A stretch of 5,303 nucleotides of DNA, from contig JAICWX010000482.1 of NCBI GenBank assembly GCA_025934635.1, positions 1-5,303 on the forward strand. The letters run 5' to 3'. The translations under genes were made by a program, and so were the position numbers. Position 1 is the stretch's first letter. The number at the start of each line of letters is the position of its first letter. The notes under the pieces were generated by a model. The model searched no databases. It was not told the DNA's origin and saw only the letters and a program-made list of their open reading frames with translations. Shown in pieces: positions 1 through 5,303 of this stretch. The stretch comes from Streptosporangiaceae bacterium (GTDB lineage: Bacteria; Actinomycetota; Actinomycetes; Streptosporangiales; Streptosporangiaceae).

Positions 1-1
1 C

Positions 2-865
2 CTCAAGACGTTCTACGCCAAGTCCCCGTACATGCTGCCGGCGAACACCGTGTGGCTGGAGCCGAACACGACCAAGGCGCCGATGAACAACGTCAACTTC
101 CGCAAGGCGATGGCGTACGCGATCAACCCGCAGCAACTGGTCCAGGTCGTCTACAGCGGCATCACCGAGCCCGCGGGCCCGACCGGGCTGCTGCCCAACC
201 TGAAGCCGTACATCGACCAGGGCGTGGTCGGCCAGAACGGCTTCTCCTACAACCAGTCGCTGGCCAAGCAGTACCTGGCCAAGTCGGGTTACCACGGCCA
301 GAACCTCACCCTGGAGGTCCCGGACGGGTGGACCGACTGGATGGCGGGCGTCCAGGTGATCTCCCAGGACCTGGCGGCGGTGGGCATCAAGGTCACGCCC
401 ACCTTCCCGCAGGCCGCGGCGCGTAATGCCGACCTGACGAACGGCAGCTACGACCTGGCACTGGACAACAACGCGCAGCTCGACTCCACGCCCTGGAGCT
501 ACTTCCAGCGGATCTACGAGCTGCCGATCGCCAAGCAGCAGACGGCTCAACTCAACTGGGAGCGGTTCAGCTCGCCGGCCGACTGGAAGCTGGTACAGCA
601 AGCGGGCAGCACACCCGTATCCGATACGGCCAAGCTGAACTCGATCTACAGCCAGCTGGAGAAGGACTTCCTCCAGCAGCTCCCGCAGATCCCGGTCTGG
701 TACAACGGCGCCTGGTTCCAGGGCAACACCAAGTACTGGACCAACTACGCCGCCAGCGGCACCGGCAACGAGAACACCCCGGTTATGTGGAACGGCTACC
801 TCGGGTCCATGACGACGGTGTACGCCCTGGCCAACCTGGCGCCGGCCCCGGCACCCAAGGCGTAG
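2..865 (+). CDS. ABC transporter substrate-binding protein, family 5 (SBP_bac_5), 3' part
   Basis: This is the C-terminal 287 residues of an extracellular solute-binding protein of the peptide/nickel/oligosaccharide family. The frame is open at the left edge of the window, so the signal peptide and first lobe lie upstream. The family hallmark NFRKAMAYAIN is at visible residues 32-42. The segment ends with IPVWYNGAWF (about 230-239) and a region around VMWNGYL, as in the family's C-terminal lobe. About ten tryptophans and many tyrosines in 287 residues suit stacking against sugar rings, so an oligosaccharide is a more likely ligand than a peptide; this is inference. The protein would be a lipoprotein or secreted protein delivering ligand to the two permeases encoded just downstream. 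The gap to the next gene is 128 bp and carries a strong hairpin. Family assignment is firm; the substrate is not. Confidence 0.93.
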   Translation, partial: LKTFYAKSPYMLPANTVWLEPNTTKAPMNNVNFRKAMAYAINPQQLVQVVYSGITEPAGPTGLLPNLKPYIDQGVVGQNGFSYNQSLAKQYLAKSGYHGQNLTLEVPDGWTDWMAGVQVISQDLAAVGIKVTPTFPQAAARNADLTNGSYDLALDNNAQLDSTPWSYFQRIYELPIAKQQTAQLNWERFSSPADWKLVQQAGSTPVSDTAKLNSIYSQLEKDFLQQLPQIPVWYNGAWFQGNTKYWTNYAASGTGNENTPVMWNGYLGSMTTVYALANLAPAPAPKA

Positions 866-924
866 CCGCCCGGCCGCCCCGATCGATACCGCCAGCATCG
901 GTAACAACAGCACAGCCGCCTGAG

Positions 925-965
925 GGCGGCCCGTCATCCCACGTGGCGGGGGATGACGGGCCGCC
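925..965 (+). promoter_or_regulatory. Perfect 16-bp stem-loop between binding-protein and permease genes
   Basis: Bases 925-940 (GGCGGCCCGTCATCCC) are the exact reverse complement of 950-965, with a 9-base loop at 941-949. The stem is very GC-rich. No T-run follows, so it is not a classical intrinsic terminator. It lies 59 bp after the binding-protein stop and 28 bp before the permease start. Hairpins in this place in importer operons (the malE-malF gap is the known case) protect the upstream message from 3' exonucleases or cause partial termination, giving more binding protein than membrane subunits. A shorter 6-bp hairpin (915-920 with 925-930, loop TGAG) shares its left arm and cannot form at the same time. 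The structure is seen directly; the role is inferred. Confidence 0.7.
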
Positions 966-982
966 GGCCGCTGATGCAGACC

Positions 983-988
983 AGGGAG
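983..988 (+). promoter_or_regulatory. Ribosome-binding site that fixes the GTG start at 994
   Basis: AGGGAG sits five bases before the GTG at 994. The reading frame is open much further upstream (to an ATG at 787 inside the binding-protein gene), but that extension would run through the hairpin and give a low-complexity Pro/Ala/Gly-rich leader with no permease character. The segment from 994 begins with the charged-then-hydrophobic N-terminus typical of DppB proteins. Confidence 0.75.
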
Positions 989-993
989 CGCGA

Positions 994-1986
994 GTGCGAC
1001 GCTATCTGACCAGGAAAGTGATCACCTACGTGCTGGCCTTCTTCGTCGGCGCGACCATCGACTGGGGCATTCCGCACCTGATGCCCGGTAACCCGGTCCA
1101 GCTGTACCTGTCCAAGTTCCAGCTCCAGCCGGGCGGCTATGCGGCCCTGTACAAGACCATGTCCGAGGCGTTCGGCACCAACCTGCCGCTGTGGGACCAG
1201 TACGCGCATTTCTGGTCCGGCCTGCTGCACGGCGACCTGGGGGTCAGCATTTACGATTTCCCGGGCCGGGTCACCACGCTCATCTTCGACGCCATCCCTT
1301 ACACCCTCGCCCTGCTCGTGCCGGCCATCGTGCTGTCGTATGTCCTCGGCAACCGGCTCGGCGCCGCGGCGGCCCGGCGCCGGTCGCTCGACAACACCGT
1401 GCTCCCGGCCGGCTACGTACTCCAGGCCATCCCCTATCCCTGGCTGGCCCTGGCCCTCCCGTACCTGCTCGGCGAGGTCTGGCACGTGTTCCCGATCTCC
1501 GGCCCCTACGACCAGACCCTGCTGCCCGCGCTCTCGTGGCCCTTCATATCCAGCCTGCTCTACCACTGGTTCCTGCCGTTCCTGACGGTGTTCCTGGTGA
1601 GCCTGGGCGGGTGGGCCATCGGAATGCGGAACCTGGTGATCTACGAGCTGGAGAATGACAGCTCCCGGTACGCCAGGGCACTGGGCGCCAGGGAGCGGGT
1701 CGTCCGCGGGTACGCGTACCGCAGCGCCTCGCTGCCCCAGCTCTCCGGCCTGGCCCTGCAGCTGGGCGTGATCATCGGCGGCAACATCGTCACCGAGATC
1801 GCCTTCCACTATCCCGGCCTCGGCCTGCTGATCTACAACGCGATCGAGGACGAGGACTACTTCCTGCTGCAGGGCATCTTCATCTTCATCGTCATCGGGG
1901 TACTGCTCGCCAACTTCGTCATCGACCTCGTCTACATCACCGTGGACCCGAGAACCAGGCTCAGCATGCAGGGAGGGCAGGCATGA
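994..1986 (+). CDS. ABC transporter permease, DppB/OppB type
   Basis: This is the first of two inner-membrane subunits of the importer, 330 residues, close to the usual length for DppB-like permeases. A basic N-terminus (RRYLTRK) precedes the first membrane segment (about 9-29). MPGNP at 30-34 and GDLGVS at 80-85 are typical of the DppB N-terminal region. Further hydrophobic segments lie near 101-120, 136-160, 194-215, 254-276 and 291-317, about six in all. The cytoplasmic EAA-like coupling loop, which contacts the ATPases, is at about 226-250 (YARALGARERVV). The C-terminus has the family's DPRTRL (318-323). The start is GTG with AGGGAG upstream. The stop overlaps the next start by 4 bp (ATGA), which implies translational coupling. 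Transport of an oligosaccharide or peptide is inferred from family and context. Confidence 0.93.
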   Translation: MRRYLTRKVITYVLAFFVGATIDWGIPHLMPGNPVQLYLSKFQLQPGGYAALYKTMSEAFGTNLPLWDQYAHFWSGLLHGDLGVSIYDFPGRVTTLIFDAIPYTLALLVPAIVLSYVLGNRLGAAAARRRSLDNTVLPAGYVLQAIPYPWLALALPYLLGEVWHVFPISGPYDQTLLPALSWPFISSLLYHWFLPFLTVFLVSLGGWAIGMRNLVIYELENDSSRYARALGARERVVRGYAYRSASLPQLSGLALQLGVIIGGNIVTEIAFHYPGLGLLIYNAIEDEDYFLLQGIFIFIVIGVLLANFVIDLVYITVDPRTRLSMQGGQA

Positions 1987-2939
1987 GCGACCCGCTCAGC
2001 GGCGGCACCGCCGCGGCAGGCCCCGGGCCGGACACGGCGGTGGTGACGCCGGTGGCCGGGGCGGTGCTGCCGGGCGGACCCGCCCCGGTGGCGCCGCGCC
2101 GTCGCGGGGAGTTCGCGCACTACGCGCTCCGCAACCCCAAACTGATCTTCGGCCTGAGCCTGGAGGCGCTGTTCGTCCTGGCCGCCATCCTCGGGCCGCT
2201 CGTCTCCCCGCACAACACCGCCGAGTTCTTCCTGCCGCACCAGCCACCCTCGCTGCAGCACTGGATGGGCACCGACTACTTCGGCCACGACGTGTTCGCC
2301 CAGCTGGCCGACGGCCTGCGGACGAGCTACCTGGTGGGGGCGCTCGGCGCCCTGTGCGCCGCGCTGGTCGGCATGGCCCTCGGCTTCGCGGCCGGCTACC
2401 GGGGCGGCCTGCTCGACGACGTCCTGCAGATGATCACCAACATCATGGTGATGATCCCGTCCCTCGTCCTGCTCGTCGTCATCGGCGCCTACCTGAAGAC
2501 CCGCGGCATCTTGTTCGAGGGCGTGTTCATCGGCCTGACCACCTGGCCCTGGGTCGCCAGAGCGGTCCGGGCGCAGACCTTCACCCTGCGGTCGCGCGAG
2601 TTCGTGGACCTGGCCCGCCTGTCGGGCAGGCGCGCCTATTCCATCGTGACCAGGGATATCGCCCCCAACATGGCGTCGTACCTGTTCCTGGTCATCGTGC
2701 TGCTGTTCGGCAGCTCCATGCTCCTCGCGGCCAGCTACGACTTCCTGGGCCTGGGCCCGACCAACGGCATCTCGATCGGCACCATGATGAACCAGTCCAT
2801 GCTCTGGAGCGCGCTGCAGCTCAAGATCTGGTGGTGGTTCGTGCCGCCGGGCCTGGTCCTCACCGGCATGGTCGCCGCCCTGCTGATCGCCAACGTCGGC
2901 CTCGACGAGGTCTTCAACCCGAGGCTGAGGGAGCAATGA
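1983..2939 (+). CDS. ABC transporter permease, DppC/OppC type
   Basis: This is the second membrane subunit, 318 residues. About 40 disordered Ala/Pro/Gly-rich residues come first, ending in a basic PRRRGEF patch, then a membrane segment at about 54-73. The DppC motif MGTDYFGHDVFAQL is at about 95-108. Hydrophobic segments follow near 113-138, 146-172, 231-252 and 284-305. The EAA-type coupling loop is at 207-230 (FVDLARLSGRRAYSIV...APNM). FLGLGP at 254-259 and a C-terminal GLDEVFNPRLRE are usual for the family. GGGAGGG at 1971-1977 is the ribosome-binding site, five bases from the ATG. The gene overlaps both neighbours by 4 bp. It should pair with the preceding permease to form the channel. 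Confidence 0.94.
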   Translation: MSDPLSGGTAAAGPGPDTAVVTPVAGAVLPGGPAPVAPRRRGEFAHYALRNPKLIFGLSLEALFVLAAILGPLVSPHNTAEFFLPHQPPSLQHWMGTDYFGHDVFAQLADGLRTSYLVGALGALCAALVGMALGFAAGYRGGLLDDVLQMITNIMVMIPSLVLLVVIGAYLKTRGILFEGVFIGLTTWPWVARAVRAQTFTLRSREFVDLARLSGRRAYSIVTRDIAPNMASYLFLVIVLLFGSSMLLAASYDFLGLGPTNGISIGTMMNQSMLWSALQLKIWWWFVPPGLVLTGMVAALLIANVGLDEVFNPRLREQ

Positions 2940-3913
2940 GCGTCAAGGTCGAGCACCTCAGCATCGCCTACCGCACCCGCGCCGGCCAGATACGGCCGGT
3001 CGATGACGTCAGTTTCTCGGTCGCGGACGGGGAGATCATGGGCCTGGCCGGCGAGTCCGGCTGCGGTAAGTCGACGCTCGGCAACAGCCTGGTCTACCTG
3101 GAAGGCCGGATGCGGCACCTCGGCGGCCGGGTGGAGGTCGACGGCACCGGCCTGCCGATCACCGACGGCCGGGCCATGCGGCCGCACCGGATGACGCAGG
3201 TCTCGCTCGTCCCGCAGTACGCGATGAGCGCCCTGAACCCCACCCGCCGGATCGGCCGGCTCACGACGGACCTGCTCCGCAGCCACGGCGTGCGCGATCC
3301 GGGCGTGATGACGGAGATGAGGCGGCGGCTCAGGCTCGTCGGGCTCGGCGACAGCGTGCTCGACCGGTACTCCTTCGAGCTGTCCGGCGGGATGCGACAG
3401 CGGGTCACGATCATCCTGTCGACCCTGCTGAACCCGTCCCTGCTCGTCGCGGACGAGGTCACCTCCGCCCTCGACGTCTCCAGCCAGCGGGCCGTGGGCG
3501 AGATGATGATCGAGTTCCGGGACCGCGGGTTCGTCAAGAGCCTCATCGCGATCACCCACGACCTGTCCATCCTGGCCCAGGTGGCGGACACCATCCTGGT
3601 GATGTACGCCGGCCGGCTCGCCGAGAAGGCCAGTACCGGCACCCTCGTCAAGGCCCCGCTGCATCCCTACACCCAGCTCCTGCTGGCCTCGCTGCCCGAG
3701 GTCGGAGTCCGCCACGACACGGTCACCCTGACCGGCATCCCCGGCCGTCCGCCATCGCTGCTCAGCCCGCCGGCTGGCTGCCGGTTCGCCGCCCGCTGCC
3801 CGTTCGCCCGGGAGAAATGCGCCGAGACCCCCCCGTTCGTCCAGGTGCAGCCCGGCCACCACGTGGCCTGCTGGAAGGTGAGCGAGGGATGGCCCGAGGG
3901 AGGCAGCGCATGA
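2936..3913 (+). CDS. ABC transporter ATP-binding protein, DppD/OppD type with four-cysteine C-terminus
   Basis: This is a cytoplasmic ATPase of 325 residues that powers the importer together with the next gene product. Walker A is GESGCGKST (39-47), the Q-loop is Q94 followed by MSALNP, the ABC signature is LSGGMRQR (149-156), Walker B is LLVADE (169-174), the D-loop SALD ends at 180, and the switch histidine is H208. The oligopeptide-type C-terminal domain (HPYTQLLL at 243-250) carries C282, C288, C295 and C312 in the C-x5-C-x6-C-x16-C spacing that binds a [4Fe-4S] cluster in DppD-like proteins. The residue after the Walker B glutamate is valine, where DppD usually has proline. The ATG overlaps the previous stop; GAGGGAG at 2927-2933 is an unusually close ribosome-binding site. 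All catalytic residues are present, so it should be active. Confidence 0.95.
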   Translation: MSVKVEHLSIAYRTRAGQIRPVDDVSFSVADGEIMGLAGESGCGKSTLGNSLVYLEGRMRHLGGRVEVDGTGLPITDGRAMRPHRMTQVSLVPQYAMSALNPTRRIGRLTTDLLRSHGVRDPGVMTEMRRRLRLVGLGDSVLDRYSFELSGGMRQRVTIILSTLLNPSLLVADEVTSALDVSSQRAVGEMMIEFRDRGFVKSLIAITHDLSILAQVADTILVMYAGRLAEKASTGTLVKAPLHPYTQLLLASLPEVGVRHDTVTLTGIPGRPPSLLSPPAGCRFAARCPFAREKCAETPPFVQVQPGHHVACWKVSEGWPEGGSA

Positions 3914-4884
3914 GCGTGCTCCAGATCGACCAGGTGTCCAAGCTCTACCATTCCAGCACCTTCGGCGGCGACCTGACGCCGGCCCTGCGCGGGGTCAGCT
4001 TCGGCATCGGCCACGGCGAGCTGGTAACGCTCATCGGCGAGAGCGGCAGCGGCAAGAGCACCCTCGGGCGGATCATCCTGCGGCTTGCCCCGGCCAGCGG
4101 CGGACGGGTGATGTTCGAGGGAAGTGACATCGCCGGCCTGCGGCGGACGCGGCTGCGAGATTACTACCGGCACGTCCAGGGCGTCTTCCAGGACCCGTTC
4201 AGCTCCTACAATCCGATCTACAAGGCCGACCGGGTCCTGGAACTGATCCGTGGCGTGTACTTCCCGCAGATGGGGCGGCGGGAGTGGCACGCCAAGATCG
4301 AGTCGGCGCTGCACGCCGTCGCGCTCAACCCCGGCGACGTCCTGGGCAAGTACCCGCACCAGCTGTCCGGTGGCCAGCAGCAGCGCCTGCTGATCGCCCG
4401 CGCCCTGCTGCTCGACGTCAGGCTGCTCGTCGCCGATGAGATCATCAGCATGCTCGACGCCTCCACCCGCGTCGACATCCTCAACCTGCTCATCAGCCTG
4501 AGGCGGTCCGGCCTGGCGATCCTGTTCATCACCCACGACCTGTCGCTCGGCCATTACGTGAGCGACCGGACGGTCATCCTGCGCCGCGGCGCGATCGTGG
4601 AGATGGGTGACACGGTCAAGGTGTTCGGCAACCCGCGGCACCCGTACACGAGAGATCTCCTGGCCGCCGTTCCCGAGCTGCACAAGAAGTGGCACCCGGC
4701 TGCCGAGAAAACGCAGGCCAACGGCTTCGGCAGTATCAGGGAGAGTTCTCCGGCAGGCGCTGAGCGTTACCATGCATGGCCGCTGACCAGGGCAGGGCGG
4801 ACGCTACGACCCGTCCGCGCACTTGATCCGCCGCCGCTCACGCAGTTCGAAGAAGATCATTTCGTCGCGGCTGCAGAATCCTAG
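3910..4884 (+). CDS. ABC transporter ATP-binding protein, DppF/OppF type
   Basis: This is the second ATPase of the importer, 324 residues. Walker A is GESGSGKST (43-51), the Q-loop is Q94 followed by DPFSSYNP, the signature is LSGGQQQR (152-159), Walker B is LLVADE (172-177), the D-loop MLDAS is at 181-185, and the switch histidine is H209. Isoleucine replaces the usual proline after the Walker B glutamate. The C-terminal domain has HPYTRDLLAAVPELHKKW (244-261) but none of the cysteines of its partner; this tail resembles ATPases I associate with oligosaccharide-type members of the family. GAGGGAGG at 3896-3903 lies six bases before the ATG, and the start overlaps the previous stop by 4 bp. 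From codon 275 onward codon use changes sharply: 21 of 50 codons end in A or T, against about two in the first 50. Confidence 0.94.
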   Translation: MSVLQIDQVSKLYHSSTFGGDLTPALRGVSFGIGHGELVTLIGESGSGKSTLGRIILRLAPASGGRVMFEGSDIAGLRRTRLRDYYRHVQGVFQDPFSSYNPIYKADRVLELIRGVYFPQMGRREWHAKIESALHAVALNPGDVLGKYPHQLSGGQQQRLLIARALLLDVRLLVADEIISMLDASTRVDILNLLISLRRSGLAILFITHDLSLGHYVSDRTVILRRGAIVEMGDTVKVFGNPRHPYTRDLLAAVPELHKKWHPAAEKTQANGFGSIRESSPAGAERYHAWPLTRAGRTLRPVRALDPPPLTQFEEDHFVAAAES

Positions 4885-4992
4885 CAGCAAGGCTCGCACA
4901 TAACTCGTTCGGCATATTTTTAAACATTAAATAGATTAACTAAACCGGATAAGTTGTTTTTCTGGAATATTACCTGAGCAAGGGAGTGGCAA
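4885..4992 (+). promoter_or_regulatory. AT-rich intergenic region, probable promoter/operator of the downstream gene
   Basis: This is the only clearly AT-rich stretch in the window: 28 of 31 bases at 4914-4944 are A or T. It separates the importer operon from a new gene and has no hairpin followed by a T-run, so no terminator is visible for the importer. Within it TTAAACA, TTAAATA and GATTAAC repeat at a 7-base step (4920-4940). An imperfect 8-5-8 dyad lies at 4945-4965 (CCGGATAA / TTTTCTGG, 6 of 8 symmetric positions), a possible repressor site. TAGATT (4932-4937) or TATTAC (4968-4973) could serve as a -10 box, but neither has a convincing -35 at the right distance. The promoter role is inferred from position and composition. 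Confidence 0.45.
4981..4986 (+). promoter_or_regulatory. Ribosome-binding site for the gene at 4993
   Basis: AGGGAG lies six bases before the ATG at 4993, matching the sites used by the importer genes. It supports translation starting at 4993 in the frame of the signal peptide, not at the TTG at 5016 in the frame that encodes the downstream enzyme-like sequence. Confidence 0.7.
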
Positions 4993-5303
4993 ATGGCTGA
5001 AGTATCCGCGAAACCTTGCTGCCCACCCGTGCGGGCGGCGGCCCGGCGCAGGCAGCGACGCCGCCGGGCGGTGCTGTCCGGCGGCCTGGCTCTCGCGATG
5101 ACCGCGGCGGGCGCGACGGCGGCAGGCGCGTCGGCCAGGACGGCCGGTACGTCAGCTTCGTTGACGCCCACTATTACCCGTTCTCGTTCGGCGGGGCGAC
5201 GGGCGGCAGCAACCCGAGCGACCAGCAGGTGCTGCAGGCCCTGAAGGCGGTGCCCTCGCTGTACCGGCAGGTCGGCGCCGAACTCGACGCCCGTGCCCCA
5301 AGG
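4993..5303 (+). pseudogene. Secreted glycoside-hydrolase-like gene, frameshifted after the signal peptide; runs off the window
   Basis: The gene begins at the ATG at 4993 with a good ribosome-binding site. Residues 1-48 form an export signal: a very basic n-region (RRRQRRRRAVL at 18-28, compatible with a twin-arginine signal), a hydrophobic stretch to about 44, and ASA (46-48) as a likely cleavage site. In that frame the sequence then becomes Arg/Thr/Ser-rich and stops at 5244. From about 5142 a different frame (-1 relative to the start) reads GRYVSFVDAHYYPFSFGG and goes on through NPSDQQVLQALKAVPSLY to the last base without a stop. DAHYYP resembles the strand motif of TIM-barrel glycosidases such as alpha-L-arabinofuranosidase-like enzymes. 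That motif normally lies mid-domain, after the acid/base glutamate, so the first half of the domain seems missing as well. The product may be lost, or the sequence may contain an error. Confidence 0.6.

Noticed and set aside
887..903. Small inverted repeat TACCG-(7)-CGGTA after the binding-protein stop
   Set aside because: Five base pairs with a 7-base loop is too weak to call a terminator, and no T-run follows.
787..993. N-terminal extension of the first permease back to an ATG at 787
   Set aside because: It overlaps the binding-protein gene, crosses the hairpin and adds a Pro/Gly-rich leader unlike any DppB N-terminus. GTG at 994 has a proper ribosome-binding site.
2354..2935. Extension of the first ATPase upstream inside the second permease gene
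   Set aside because: The sequence in that frame is an Arg/Pro/His-rich shadow. The ATG at 2936 begins the typical ATPase N-terminus and gives the ATGA overlap seen at the other junctions.
1932..4773. Long minus-strand open frames (1932-2936, 2735-3862, 3667-4773)
   Set aside because: They lie antisense to well-supported transporter genes, have low-complexity composition rich in Arg, Gly, Ala, Gln and Asp, and show no motif. They are frame shadows caused by very high GC content.
4770..4779. Perfect palindrome CCATGCATGG inside the last ATPase gene
   Set aside because: It is a ten-base palindrome within coding sequence and far from a promoter; it is likely to be chance.
5016..5303. TTG at 5016 as the true start of the glycosidase-like frame
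   Set aside because: It has no ribosome-binding site at a suitable distance, and the predicted N-terminus is Gly/Pro/Arg-rich with no signal peptide, while the other frame has both.

Overview
The window reads as chromosomal DNA of a high-GC actinomycete. Coding third positions are almost all G or C, Shine-Dalgarno sites are AGGGAG/GGGAGG-like, one gene starts with GTG, and consecutive genes overlap by ATGA. I cannot name the genus from this sequence.

Positions 2-4884 hold five genes on the + strand that make up one complete ABC importer of the peptide/opine/nickel (Dpp/Opp) type, apart from the missing 5' part of the first gene. In order they are: the C-terminal 287 residues of a family-5 solute-binding protein (2-865); a 128-bp gap with a perfect 16-bp stem-loop (925-965); a DppB-type permease (994-1986); a DppC-type permease (1983-2939); a DppD-type ATPase with a four-cysteine C-terminal motif (2936-3913); and a DppF-type ATPase without those cysteines (3910-4884). 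The last four are joined by three 4-bp ATGA overlaps, so they are very likely translationally coupled and made in matched amounts. The binding protein stands apart, behind the hairpin, as expected for a subunit needed in excess.

The substrate is probably an oligosaccharide rather than a peptide. The visible binding-protein segment is rich in tryptophan, the last ATPase has the PELHKKW-type tail I associate with sugar-type members of this family, and the next gene looks like a secreted glycoside hydrolase. This is inference, not proof.

Positions 4885-4992 form an AT-rich intergenic island in an otherwise very GC-rich window and are the likely promoter/operator region of the next gene. That gene (from 4993) has a good ribosome-binding site and a clear export signal of about 48 residues. 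Its reading frame then breaks: the recognisable enzyme sequence (YVSFVDAHYYPF..., 5142 to the window end) lies in another frame and appears to begin in the middle of a catalytic domain. It is either a decayed gene or an assembly/sequence error, and it is the most notable anomaly here. I see no mobile element, CRISPR array, RNA gene or clearly new biological system.
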